From Petrosia ficiformis (Eukaryota > Porifera > Demospongiae > Haplosclerida > Petrosiidae), in NCBI GenBank assembly GCA_947044365.1, contig OX345650.1, positions 4,397,372 to 4,461,371 of the forward strand: a stretch of DNA of 64,000 nucleotides. The letters are read 5' to 3'. Below the pieces are notes generated by a model. It was not told the origin of the DNA and did not search any database. It was given only the letters and a program-made list of their open reading frames with translations. A program made the translations under genes and the position numbers. Of this stretch, positions 14,166-25,957 are shown in pieces; position 1 is the first letter of the stretch, and each line of letters starts with the position of its first letter.

Positions 14166-14463
14166 TGTATAGTAATTGTATGTATGTATGTATAGTAATC
14201 GTATATATGTATGTATGTAAGTATGTATGTATGTATGTATGTATGTATGTATGCATGTATGTATGTATGTATATATGTATGAATGTATGTAGGTATGTAT
14301 GTATGTATGTATGTAGGTATGTATGTATGTATGTATGTATGTATGTATGTATGTATGTAGGTATGTATGTATGTATGTATGTATGTATGTATAGTAATTG
14401 TATATATGTATGTATGTATGTAGGTATGTATGTATGTATGTATGTATGTACGTATAGTAATTG

Positions 14464-14497
<34 letters not shown>

Positions 14498-14563
14498 TAG
14501 TAATCGTATATATATGTATGTATGTAAGTATGTATGTATGTATGTATGTATGTATAGTAATTG

Positions 14564-14597
<34 letters not shown>

Positions 14598-14895
14598 TGT
14601 ATAGTAATTGTATGTATGTATGTATAGTAATCGTATATATGTATGTATGTAAGTATGTATGTATGTATGTATGTATGTATGTATGCATGTATGTATGTAT
14701 GTATATATGTATGAATGTATGTAGGTATGTATGTATGTATGTATGTAGGTATGTATGTATGTATGTATGTATGTATGTATGTATGTATGTAGGTATGTAT
14801 GTATGTATGTATGTATGTATGTATAGTAATTGTATATATGTATGTATGTATGTAGGTATGTATGTATGTATGTATGTATGTACGTATAGTAATTG

Positions 14896-14929
<34 letters not shown>

Positions 14930-17900
14930 TAGTAATCGTATATATATGTATGTATGTAAGTATGTATGTATGTATGTATGTATGTGTGAAATTTTATAAT
15001 CCTGAAAATATGATATAATTATAACAGATATCATCAACAATGTATGCCATTGGTAATATATCTAGTAACTACATGAAATGTGCACATTAATCTTCGCATT
15101 TAGTCATATACATACATACATACATACATACATACATACATACATACATACATAATAATGTACATACATACGTACATACATACATACATACATACATACA
15201 TACATACATACATACATACATGACATACATATATACATACATACATACATACTTACATACATACATACATACGTACATACATACATACGTACATACATAC
15301 ATACATACATACATACATACATACATACATAGTGTACATATACGCATTGTATTTACTAAAGAATTTGTAACATCACTTCTTGGAAAATTGAATTATGATG
15401 TAGTAAAGAGATATTTACATTCAAAAAATGGGTAGTAATTATACAAATATGTAGTCAAATTAGCTTAGCATACTGTTACGTAGAATCATTATGATGACAG
15501 AAAATGAGGGGAAGTGATTATATAAAATAGTGTTAACAACTTACTCAGACAGACTCAGACACAGACAAACTCAGACACACACAAACACACACTGACTGGA
15601 CACACAGACACACACACACACACACACAGACACACACACACACAAAGGAAGGTTCACTCTGGAAATAAACTACACAATAAGAGATCAGACTGAAGTAACA
15701 TTTGATGGTAAAGTTATATTAGTTATTGTACTGATGTACTATTATTTTGATGTGACATACTTGTATATATACTGGACCACTCAAAAGGAAGACTAGGTCA
15801 TGCATGTACACTTCAGTGCTTTTATTCAGAGGGGTACCATGAAAATTCCTATCCACAGCTCGAGACCCTACTCCATGTTAAAGAATAAAACTTACATGGA
15901 GTCTCTCAAAATTTTATACCCCTTTGTTGCTTCGTAATTAAGTGCTATTGTCATACATCTCTATTGCTAACAGTAACCCTGGTCCACACACCCCCCCCCC
16001 CACCCCCAACTGGGAAATGAAACTTTGTTCAGTGTTTTCATTCGCTATACAGTTTTGCAATGTGAAAATCTAAATTATATTGAAGCAGTATTCATTCACC
16101 TTAGCCTCATACCCAGGCTATCTGGAGAATGGGTATGGGGCTATATTTACCTGAGTGTTTGGTGTGTAACAGAAATGCTGTCTTGCAATCTTAGGAGCTA
16201 TGAAGAGAAAGAAAATGTGACACATAATGTAATGTACAACCTCTGGAAAATAATAATAATTATATTTAAAAGTCATGTTGGTAAGGTATTGTAAGTTTGG
16301 ATATTACAGCTCTGTTATAATTATTAATAGTGTTGCTTTTGTGTGATAATATTGTCTATTCTTAGTTATATTATTATATCCCTAGCAGAGTGGGAAATAA
16401 CAGTACTCCAGTGCTCATTTGAGCACCAAAATTAGTTTAAGGAGCACCAGATTGTGACATGACAATGCATGCTAGTTGAACTATGGGGAGCACTGGTGAA
16501 AGAATTGCTCACCAGATATTGTAGGCTTATTTCCCGCCCTGATGCCTAGTATCTCAAATTAACTAAAGAGTTTTAGTTGGTTATAGGTAGACATTTAGCT
16601 AACTGAACGTCACAATACTTCATCAGCTATAATTGTAGTAAATAGTAACTAACTCAAATGGAAACCTGTAATTACAAACATTGTATATAGTAGATCCATA
16701 TGATATCATTGGCATACGTCATGTGAAAGAATATAGTATATATCCTGAATTAGAAAGTCTTCTTGGCGGAAACATGCATTTTAAAATGAATAACAGGTCT
16801 ATTTATAATAATATAAGCAAGCTCACGTCTTTCTTGTGAAGAGCAAGTTGCGATAAATATTCCATTAATTGAGTTTGTTCCCAATCTCCCAGCTCAACTG
16901 TGTAATAAATAATGATACCAATAATTACATCAATAATAACTATAATTAATAACCACATCTACTATATTAATAATTAGATCTACTATATTAATAACTACAT
17001 CTACTATATTAATAACTACATCTACTATATTAATAACTACATCTACTATATTAATAACTACATCTACTATATTAATAATTACATCTACTATATTAATAAC
17101 TACATCTACTATATTAATAACTACATCTACTATATTAATAACCACATCTACTATATTAATAACTACATCTACTATATTAATAACTACATCTACTATATTA
17201 ATAACTACATCTACTATATTAATAACTACATCTACTATATTAATAATTACATCTACTATATTAATAACTACATCTACTATATTAATAACTACATCTACTA
17301 TATTAATAACTACATCTACTATATTAATAACTACATCTACTATATTAATAACTACATCTATTATATTAATAACTACATCTACTATATTAATAACTACATC
17401 TACTATATTAATAACTACATCTACTATATTAATAACTACATCTACTATATTAATAACTACAGCTGTTACAAACTATTTTAGAACAACACAAAAGAACAAT
17501 GAGAAATCCTTGAACTAACACTGAGATAGTAGAAATACTTCACATTTTCTAAATACTTGCATGCGCGTATATAATTATATAATATTATAATTATACATAT
17601 TATATACTATACTCTTGTTGCCATTCTGTAGATCATTGCCTAATCACTATAGTTTTTATAATATACATATTGGAATTTGAACTTGGGAAAGTATAATTAT
17701 CTATTGTGTTACTAAGAAATAGGATCATATCAACATCGGTTTATAGACTATAATATAAACAGCTGTGTGGATGTTTACTGCAGAATTCGATATAGTCACT
17801 GAGTTGTAAAACACAGATCTTCAACAGATAATATTCTATTACATTATTTATGAGAACATCTATTTCCAAGTAATAATAATAATTTATATATTAATAATAA

Positions 17901-18707
17901 TTATATATTATAAATATCAAATATATCTCCATGAGGTATAGAGAGTTTAATAACTAATGAGCCCAGTCTGATTAGCAATTAAAAGATGATTATTTTAGGG
18001 TGTCATTTAGGGTTGATAGTACTAAATAGTAATTGAAAATGTTACCTTTTAAGGCAAGACAAGAAAATGATTTTACTATTAATTGTGTTTCACGGAAAAC
18101 TAGTATAAAATTTGGTATCAGGAAGGATGTTAGGGAAACATCACTGTGATGGTTTATGATCATTTATGGTCAATAATTTATGGACTATAATATTATAGTA
18201 AACACTTCCTTTAACAAGATAAGGAAATGAGTTCATGGATATTGACGATATTAGAAAGTGAAAATGTATACCTTGAGCCATATATGCTGATAGTTGTATA
18301 GCTGTTTCTGCTGTACATGGAAGTCTATAGACAGGTGATAAATCATAATGACCATTTATGTACGTACATACATGTAGTCCATTCTCATGGGATATATTAC
18401 CTTCCATCCATAAAGTCTCTTTTTACTTGCCAGTATAATTGTGCTCTGAAGAGTATATATACATATACATACATACATACATACATACATACATACATGC
18501 ATGCATGCATGCACGCACGCACGCACGCACGTACGCACGCACGCACGCACGCACGCACGCATGCACGCACGCATACATACATACATACATACATACATAC
18601 ATACATACATACATACATACATACATACACACATACATACACATATACCTACATCATACATACACATATACATACATACATACATACATACATACATACA
18701 TACATAG

Positions 18708-18742
<35 letters not shown>

Positions 18743-18983
18743 CATACATACATACACATATACCTACATCATACATACACATAACATACATACATACATA
18801 CATACATACATACATACATACATAGTTACATACATACATAGTTACATACATACATACATATATACATACATACATACATACATACATACATACATACATA
18901 CATACATACATACATACACATATACCTACATCATACATACACATAACATACATACATACATACATACATACATACATACATAG

Positions 18984-19014
<31 letters not shown>

Positions 19015-22000
19015 CATACATACATACATACATACATAGTTACATACATACATAGTTACATACATACATACACACATACATACATACATACATACATACA
19101 TACATAGTTACATACATACATACATAGTTACATACATACATATATACATACATACATACATACATACATACATACATACATACATACATACATACATACA
19201 TACATACATACATACATACATACATACATACATACATACATACATACCTTGTTGATTCTGTCACTGTCATAGGGTTAACAGGATAAAATTTCACACAGAA
19301 AAACACTTGTGAGTGGTTCTCTGTTGAATAAGTAAGCTTTATGATACATGTACATTAATGTATATGTACATCATTTTACATGTATGTATATGTATGTATA
19401 ATTATGTACATTTATGTGCATGTATATGTACATCAGTGTACATGTATATCAATGCACATGTACATGTACATCAATGTATATATATATATATATGTACATC
19501 AGTATAATAAATGTACATCAGTGTACATGTACATCAGTGTACATGTACATCAGAGTATGTGTACATCAGTGTACATGTACATCAGTGTACATGTACATCA
19601 GTGTACATGTACATCAGTGTACATGTACATCAGAGTATGTGTACATCAATGCATAGTGTACATGTACACTGATATACATCTCCTCATATACATGTATACT
19701 GATGTACATATATACTGTACACTGATGTACATATACACTGATGTACATGTACACTGATGTACATATACATATACTGATGTACATGTACACTGATGTACAT
19801 ATATACTGATGTACATGTACACAGATGTATAACTCTCAGTGAAATCTATACTTTTCCCGGAATTTCCAATCAAAGCTGTTTTAACTAATTATAAATATTC
19901 TACAATTTTGTGGTTTAGAGTATTACATGATTACATAATTCCTATAATAAATGGTGTGGGTGAACCAAGGCTAGTAGTAGTCCCAAGAAATATGCACATA
20001 TATAATTATACACATCAGCAGTAAAACGCACTTAAATTATTAATTTCATAGATATCTATTATCGTGTTGGTAGATTAAAATATTATCTTTAATAACACGA
20101 TAATTAATTTCTGGTGAAGAGAACATTTTGACCTTTAAGGTATTCTTCAGCTCCAAAAAACCTTCAGGTCAAAATATACTTCTATTTATCTGATCCTGTT
20201 GTTAAAGCTCACTATTATAAAATCATTAACTCTGAGGAACACATAGATTGTGAAATTACAGATACAAACATTAAATTTCCAGAAATTGTGATCTACACAA
20301 AAATTAAAATACACCAACATCTTCCTAATTTTATTCATGCAATAAAATTATCAATAATGGGAAGCAGATCTTTTGATATGTTTTGAAGCATGGGCCAAAT
20401 TGGTTAGTGTGTGCGCCATTGGGAATACATTTTGAGTGAATTAACAAAGACTGTTAGTGACGTAATTAACTGCGCTAATGGCCCAAAAAGAGAACTGTGC
20501 AGTGCCAAGAAGCTCATTGGTCCAATGGTGCACCATATAAGCTTGTCAAAAACAGCAATGGGTAGGTACCAAACACTTGTTACATCAGCAGATTTCCTTG
20601 TAATCCAGTATATATTCATAAATAATAACACTACGATACTATACATACAATATCTTTGACCATGGAATGGTCATATTCAGTAAATAATGATTTTAATCAA
20701 ATGCTTATACTCTTTATTTGGCCATTTTGTCCAGGAAGCCAAATCTAGTAGCTAAAAAAGGAGTAAATATCTATCCATCTATAGACACCTAATTTATTTA
20801 TTTTTGTTATAAAAAATGGCTGACAAATGAGTATTTAAATGTATAAGCAATTGATTTTAATTATAAGCATAACTTTTAAGTTACGGTACAATAGTGATTT
20901 CACAATTTCACAAACAAACAGTTTGTATGGCTTCCTAAACAGGTAATATACTTAACTTATGAAATCATTGTATATACTAGTCATACGGCTTTGTGTGGGT
21001 TGTAGAGAAATTTAATAAATTCTTTACTTTAGCATGATTAGCTGAATAAATGGTCTGAGCTATCTACTTGGAAATCATTTTAATTATCCCAAAACTAATT
21101 GCTCATAATTTACTATACTTAGGAATTCATTGTGTTTATATAACTAAGTATGTATGTCGATAAGCTTATATGGCACACCATGGGCCCTATGGGATTCTTC
21201 ATTGGCACTGCACAGTTCTCTCTTTGGGCCATTGGCACAGCTAATTATGATTGTATTATCACTAACAGCATTAACTCTTTGTTAATTTGCTCAAGATGTA
21301 TTGCCAATGGCACACACACTAACCATTTTTGAGCCAATTTGACTTATGCTTCAAAACATATCAAAAACTCTAATATACGTACCGGAACTTGGATCCAATC
21401 CTATGATTTTATGTGGGCTGTACAATAATTTAAATCTTTACTATGATTGGCTAAATGGTCTTGCTGAGCTATCTACTTGGAAATTGCTCAAGGTACAAAT
21501 CTAGTGATAGCATATATGGGTTAATAAACATCTTAGCTAAATGGTCTTGCTGAGCTATGTATCTACTTGGAAATCATCTTATTATTGTATTACTATTTGC
21601 TCAAGGTACAAATCTAGTGATAGCATATTTGGGTTAATAAACATCTTAGCTAAATGGTCTTGCTGAGCTATGTATCTACTTGGAAATCATCTTATTATTG
21701 TATTACTATTTGCTCAAGGTACAAATCTAGTGATAGCATATTTGGGTTAATAAACATCTTAGCTAAATGGTCTTGCTGAGCTATGTATCTACTTGGAAAT
21801 CATCTTATTATTGTATTACTATTTGCTCAAGGTACAAATCTAGTGATAGCATATATGGGTTAATAAACATCTTAGCTAAATGGTCTTGCTGAGCTATGTA
21901 TCTACTTGGAAATCATCTTATTATTGTATTACTATTTGCTCAAGGTACAAATCTAGTGATAGCATATATGGGTTAATAAACATCTTAGCTAAATGGTCTT

Positions 22001-22330
22001 GCTGAGCTATGTATCTACTTGGAAATCATCTTATTATTGTATTACTATTTGCTCAAGGTACAAATCTAGTGATAGCATATATGGATTAATGAACATCTTG
22101 GTCTTGCTGAGCTATCTACTGTTTTACTATTTGCTTGTGGTACAAATCTAGTAATAGCATATAGTATAATTATTATGATGATGAAATAAAACTCACTCTT
22201 TGTTTGTTTTTTAATTGGTTTCATCAAGTCCAGCCATTGCTATGGTAATACAAAATAAATAGATAGATAGATGATAGATTAATAAACATTATATATACTC
22301 ATAATTGTATGCATACATTATGTACATACA

Positions 22331-22361
<31 letters not shown>

Positions 22362-22398
22362 CATACATACATACATACATACATACATACATACATAC

Positions 22399-22429
<31 letters not shown>

Positions 22430-25400
22430 CATACATACATACATACATACATACATACATACATACATACATACATACATACATACATACATACATACAT
22501 ACATACATACAATTAAATAGAAATTTTCAAGATATGTAAGTAATTACTCCATTACAACTTCAAATCTTAAATGATTTCAGATTATACATTGATGTCATTT
22601 TAGCATTACCAGGAGCTGCCAAATGCTCATATGCTCAGACACACATATTCGTATCTAAATACACATTTACAAGAAAAGAATTTGTGCAACAGCTGTACTA
22701 CTAACTGAATATTAAATTACACTTTCTAATGGGATAGTGTAGATAAAAGGAATATTGAAAATATATTGACATCATGAATATCCTTTTGGAAATGCACGTA
22801 CAGTCACCAATTGATCACATGGACTGGAGATGTTTAATAACTTATAATAAACTTGTTTGATAACAGAAGCCACTGGTGACCATAATATAGAAATCAATAA
22901 AAATAAAATCTCTATGGATACATACATACATGTACATACATACATACAAACGACTTATATACATACATACGTACATACATACATATACATAGTTTACGTA
23001 CATACATATATACATAGTTTACATACATACATACATACCTACATAATATATACATGCATACAAACAACATAAAAATATAGATTCATACACAGGTGTGGAC
23101 AGACAAAGGTGATCTGTTTAACAAACACACTCGTATTACATATCAAATATCACTTTATGTTCTTAAAATTAAATTTTATATCTCATATATATTTTACCTG
23201 GCATTTCTGTTCATCCTCATATAACAAACCAAAATAGTCTCTTTCTAAAATATCAAATTTTCTAAGTATGTGATCAAATACAAATTGTCCAGGTGTCTTT
23301 TTCTAAAAACAAAGATCAATAAATATTCAAAATGTATTTGTAGATGAAGACCAGATGGACGGACGGAGGGAGAGACAGACAGACAGACAGAGAGCGAGGG
23401 AGATATTGCAATGCCAAGTATTTTGTAGTACTATAAGTACATGCTAATTATAATCATATGGATCACAGATTGAGAATGAATATTAAATGTGACTTTGTGT
23501 ATTATAATAATTATATATAATTATATAAAACATGATTACGAGGTGTATGTGCCAAATATACCACCTGCTGTCGAGGAGGTTTGTGCAAATACAACCCGAG
23601 ATCCATGGGATCAAGGGATATATCTACATAACTGTCCGAACACCAGCAGATGGTTTATTATTGTATACACAAACTAAACACAGTTAATATATCATGTTGA
23701 TATGTAGTTTGTTGTAATTTGTTTTGTAGTATGCTGTAATTTAACAATTGACTTTTTGATGAGGTGTATATGCAAAATAATGGTTGCCATGGTAGCATAG
23801 TAATATTATATTATACATATGCTGCACTGTCCTATAATTATCAATCAAATATATAGACATGTTTACTAATCAACCAGAGCGTGAGCTCACTATTGATCTT
23901 ACTTCAAAATGTCATTGATAATGATCAAAACATTAAAGCTGTTCATGGGATAATTGTACTATATAGTAAGAGAAGTTGGTGGTACAGATGTACCTGCAGA
24001 GAGCAGTTGGAAGTGGTACTGTGTGTGATGTCATGCAACACACCATCCCATGATATGTAGCATTATATAAACATCTACCTTTCATACACTGCTTTTGTTA
24101 CCCTGATGAAGGCTAGAATATGTCTAACATAACGTGATCAAAACTGTTTTGATTACTGTGAAAGTATTTTGGTGTAAAGCAGTGTTTTTGATAAGCTCAT
24201 ATGACACACCATTTGCCCAAAGAGCTTCTTAGTTGGTACTGCACAGCTCTCTCTTTGAGCCAGATGGCTTGATTACTGTGAAAGTATTTTGGTGTAAAGC
24301 AGTGTTTTTGATAAGCTCATATGACACACCATTGGCCCAAAGAGCTTCTTAGTTGGTACTGCACAGCTCTCTCTTTGAGCCAGATGGCACAATTAATTAT
24401 GATTATATTGTCACTAACAGCATTAACTCTTGTATTCCCAATGGCACACACACTAACCATTGTTGATCCAATTTGGCCCATGCTTCAAAACATATCAAAA
24501 ACTCTGATGTAAGGTCATACCAGAACTAGTCATTGACATGAGAATTGAAAAGCAACATGCAACCATTCACACAGATGAACAGCAGACAACATGCAGTAAG
24601 CCATACACTGTGACTAAAAACAAAATACCTTTTCATCTAGCTTTGACAGTGACTATTACCAAGAATGTTGAGACAAGATAATTGTTATAACATCCTACTT
24701 GGTGTTATTGTAATTTGCAAGTTTCAAATAGTGACTCTCTGGCTATGAATATATTTATTTGGTGACCATGAGACTTTGAAATATGATATTTTTATTTGGT
24801 TGGATGGTGATCAACCCAAACACCATCTGAATACCACACAAAAAGAATGGTATGCACAGATAACACCAATAATTAGTGATATATCAAAATATGGATCAAT
24901 ACTTTAAATTGTTGCATCCATTCCTATTGATATTAGGTCAAATCATCATACTTACATGTCCTCATTATTAGATAAAAATTATAATTTTTAGCTTGGCACT
25001 TCCAAAAAAATAATATAATTTTTAAAATATGTACACACTTATGTTCACATAATGTTAATTGAGGGTACCATATTAAAGATACCACTGCATTGCTTTAGAG
25101 TACACTGTAGTATACTTTACTGTACAGCACTGTACTTTACTAAATTACACAGTACAATGCATATACAGAAACACATACATGTACAAAGATATTTCCTCAA
25201 GAATCAAGGATCTTTAACGTAGTTTTCAAGGCTAGGTAAGCACTAGATTTGAAATATCAGTATTGAAATTATTAGTATCATCCATTACTTAGTTCGGGAA
25301 CCAGGGGACACGTAACCCCCTACCCATATTGGTAAAGACTGTACTGATATTAACTCTGTGCCACCCTCCTCCACCACCACTCCCTACCATAGTATTACTG

Positions 25401-25569
25401 TTCAATAAGCCACACCTTCAGAATCATATCAATTCTGTTTATAGTACTAACAACTAACATTTATATCCAACAGTATATCTGCACCATCTAGTAATATTAC
25501 ACGGCATTTGAAACCACCAGATTTTCCTCCTCCATCACCAGGAAAATATGAGGCTCCCTTCCTTATCAT
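2971..25569 (-). CDS. FERM-domain scaffold protein with long disordered tail, 16 exons, about 1456 aa
   Basis: Assembled exons, 5' to 3' on minus: 25459-25569, 23198-23302, 22197-22239, 19248-19320, 18401-18445, 18272-18324, 16827-16897, 15896-15960, 10873-10960, 8491-8579, 7963-8026, 7798-7898, 7393-7427, 6269-7007, 4843-6199, 2971-4302. Phases join throughout. The exon at 15896-15960 is the least certain: its donor is strong, but it was chosen largely by phase and by resemblance of its product to the F2 helix. The protein is an N-terminal FERM domain (about 20-305) plus about 1,140 residues rich in Ser, Pro and charge. FERM proteins link membrane receptors to the cortex. I cannot assign it to a named FRMD family. 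The first ATG has an acceptor-like TTACAG directly before it, so an upstream exon is possible. An AATAAA lies at 2944-2949 on minus, just after the stop. Confidence 0.85.
7462..7712. mobile_element. MITE with TTTAGTTAACTA-type sequence, copy 2
   Basis: It begins AGTGTTGTTTTAGTTAACTA and has the same internal order as copy 1, including CTACTGTAAT and AACTAAAATGAAAATT. It lies in an intron of the FERM scaffold gene. The right end is diverged. Confidence 0.55.
8229..8365. repeat. (CA)n/(CAGA)n microsatellite in a scaffold-gene intron
   Basis: Imperfect CACA and CAGACA units. ORFs on either strand are low-complexity artefacts. Confidence 0.85.
9693..9823. mobile_element. Hairpin element with about 38-bp arms
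   Basis: The left arm, containing TTTCAAGTTGGATTGAACAG, is repeated in inverse at 9786-9823 with few changes. It encloses about 55 bp. This is typical of a small foldback MITE. It lies in a scaffold-gene intron. Confidence 0.6.
9952..10470 (+). CDS. Unidentified ORF, 172 aa, antisense in an intron of the scaffold gene
   Basis: The ORF is more GC-rich in its middle than its surroundings. It has an acidic SSDSSEDEDSPQEAE stretch and then VDIIVHLDEYTLLSFYN. The last 60 codons are AT-rich and look non-coding. It may be a remnant of a transposase or retrogene, or an exon with a donor before about 10310. I recognise no domain. Confidence 0.25.
   Translation: MWSKKHVGIEFYFTSTSEKELETCYASSDSSEDEDSPQEAEVNMTESVVLPGRQGHRSDLLVGTKCGPDVDIIVHLDEYTLLSFYNSSTDHEYMSSNIISHLKKDVTLKVQETVNTQFLSKHRQRCTIQILNFKIQKLIYFKASNSFLIHNNLIEEVMLHYNYVYIVTSYFL
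10964..11032. repeat. (TG)n microsatellite abutting a splice acceptor
   Basis: On the minus strand the CA run leads straight into ATACACAG, the acceptor of the exon at 10873-10960. Confidence 0.9.
11160..12360. repeat. Diverged tandem repeats surrounding the hAT MITE
   Basis: A unit with words such as GGAGTCAACT, GGAATGTAAATTATATTTTAAA and AAGTTGTTG recurs several times, with the MITE inserted into one copy. No gene is seen. Confidence 0.6.
11799..12022 (+). mobile_element. hAT-type MITE, copy with perfect 8-bp target duplication
   Basis: The termini are CAGTGTTTTTGATAAG and CTTATCAAAAACTCTG. Perfect direct repeats TTTTAAAC flank it at 11791-11798 and 12023-12030. An 8-bp duplication with CAG-type TIRs marks the hAT superfamily. 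There is no coding capacity. Confidence 0.8.
12584..12742 (+). CDS. Unidentified 52-aa ORF or exon, antisense in an intron
   Basis: An acceptor-like TTGCACAG precedes it at 12570. The peptide contains LKKEEIRWKITIMNQMF and HIPRTILHNFSEVIDRTGEY, an amphipathic-helix pattern more protein-like than chance. No partner exon was found and the family is not recognised. Neighbouring plus-strand ORFs at 12335-12517 and 13070-13250 are of similar standing. Confidence 0.25.
   Translation: MVTTLLLSLKKEEIRWKITIMNQMFLEHIPRTILHNFSEVIDRTGEYLQFLE
13340..13466. repeat. (TACA)n microsatellite
   Basis: A nearly perfect tetranucleotide array preceded by a short AATAAT run. The MYVC/TYIH-type ORFs are artefacts. 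Confidence 0.95.
13812..14985. repeat. Long (TATG)n array with a higher-order 432-bp duplication
   Basis: Tetranucleotide tracts are interrupted by TAGTAATTGTATATATG spacers. The stretch starting near 14129 recurs starting near 14561 with no visible change, a period of 432 bp. Confidence 0.9.
15108..15331. repeat. (TACA)n microsatellite
   Basis: It is oriented opposite to the TATG array just upstream, so the two arrays form a large potential hairpin. Confidence 0.9.
16946..17460. repeat. 21-bp minisatellite, about 24 copies
   Basis: The unit is AATAACTACATCTACTATATT with rare single-base variants. The period is a multiple of three, which creates a spurious ORF on minus. It lies in a scaffold-gene intron. 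Confidence 0.9.
18465..19247. repeat. (CATA)n/(CACG)n microsatellite ending at a splice donor
   Basis: An imperfect tetranucleotide array containing a (CACG)n block near 18510-18570 and repeated TACACATATACCTACATCA spacers. Its right edge forms the donor of the exon at 19248-19320. Confidence 0.9.
19380..19830. repeat. Palindromic GTACATCA repeat
   Basis: Units of TGTACATCAG with ACATGTAC run rightwards to about 19650, then the inverse units ACTGATGTACATGT run to 19830. The whole is a large inverted repeat. Confidence 0.8.
20367..20555 (-). mobile_element. hAT-type MITE, minus-oriented copy
   Basis: This is the inverse of the copy at 11799, recognised by GAAGCATGGGCCAAATTGG and GTGCACCATATAAGCTTGTC. 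The ends are diverged. It carries a spurious ORF on each strand. Confidence 0.75.
21157..21372 (+). mobile_element. hAT-type MITE copy
   Basis: It matches the family from GATAAGCTTATATGGCACAC to ATATCAAAAACTCT. The left TIR is truncated. Confidence 0.75.
21430..22115. repeat. 113-bp tandem repeat, about six copies
   Basis: The repeat word GCTCAAGGTACAAATC recurs at 21599, 21712 and 21825, giving a 113-bp period. The inner copies are almost identical and the outer ones shortened. The array ends about 80 bp from the exon at 22197-22239. Confidence 0.85.
22324..22511. repeat. (TACA)n microsatellite
   Basis: An array with a single CTTACA interruption. A shorter diverged relative lies at 22918-23060. 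Confidence 0.95.
24170..24506 (+). mobile_element. hAT-type MITE with tandemly duplicated left end
   Basis: The full copy is 24300-24506. Its left 78 bp plus flanking sequence (TTACTGTGAAAGTATTTTGG) also occur at 24150-24268, so a tandem duplication took place after insertion. The flanks GTGTAAAG and ATGTAAGG may be the worn target duplication. Confidence 0.7.
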
Positions 25570-25957
25570 ACTGTAATCACAGTTTTATAATTATTGCAGT
25601 TCTACTGAAATGCAGGCTATACACGATCGAAATGTTGAATATATCTCACGTCTGGTCCCTTTGATTGTCTTCAAAAGTTGTATACACATCAAAAGATAGT
25701 TCAGTCAGAGTTTAGAATAGACAAATGCAAATTCAGTCGTTTCCAGTACACTACTCCTCCACAGTAGACCACAATTACGCGACCCTCATGGGAAAAATCA
25801 CGTGATGTGCGGGAATTGTACGGCTTCCGAGCTGCATCAGGGGTTTTTTCCTCGCTGTCGATGTGTATAAAAGAAGGGAAACTGCTCATACAAGATCAGT
25901 ATAAACTTGAGACATTCAAGCAATATAGAAGCATAAAAAAGAGAACAATCAATAGAG
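25570..25957 (+). promoter_or_regulatory. Divergent promoter region, FERM scaffold gene / Rnd-like gene
   Basis: About 390 bp separate the two start codons. A perfect TCACGTGA E-box palindrome lies at 25798-25805, and a consensus TATAAAAG at 25866-25873. This puts a transcription start near 25895 and gives the GTPase a 5' leader of about 60 nt. No comparable TATA box is seen in the direction of the FERM gene. Short minus-strand ORFs here are not credible proteins. Confidence 0.6.

Larger units (their letters stand above)
7393..25569 (-). other. FERM-domain exons of the scaffold gene
   Basis: Exons 1-13 encode residues 1-315. F1: FKCRVILLDGADILLDIN, then KKTPGQFVFDHILRKFD and ILERDYFGLLYEDEQ, then QWLDLMKPIKKQTK. 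The F1 end carries VFFCVKFYPVNPMTVTEST and QLYWQVKRDFMDGR. F2: RLPCTAETAIQLSAYMAQ, VELGDWEQTQLMEYLSQLAL, the uncertain helix exon, and GMSCQDARSEFLKIMTSLEF. F3: YLLGISPFGLSMCKEF, SKVVQVVYKGKKFIVKVRG and TCKDLYNTFVEHINFY. The exons are small and sit in introns of up to about 5 kb that are filled with microsatellites, so an automatic predictor would probably miss many of them. Confidence 0.85.

Noticed and set aside
13684..15040. Long ORFs of 334 and 419 codons in TATG/TACA arrays
   Set aside because: They are pure tetranucleotide translations (YIHT/CMYV) and open on both strands only because the repeat lacks stop codons. The same applies to ORFs in the other microsatellite arrays.
19780..19880. 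Minus-strand exon-like stretch with LIGNSGKSIDFTES
   Set aside because: The FERM exons on either side (22197-22239 and 19248-19320) join in phase without it and already complete the F1 sequence.
21430..22115. CRISPR-like array (regular 113-bp repeats)
   Set aside because: The units are contiguous with no unique spacers, and the genome is eukaryotic. The same holds for the 46- and 55-bp arrays.
25441..25577. Plus-strand exon-like frame containing KPPDFPPPSPGKYE
   Set aside because: It is the exact antisense of the first FERM scaffold exon (FKCRVILLDGAD), which is clearly the coding strand.
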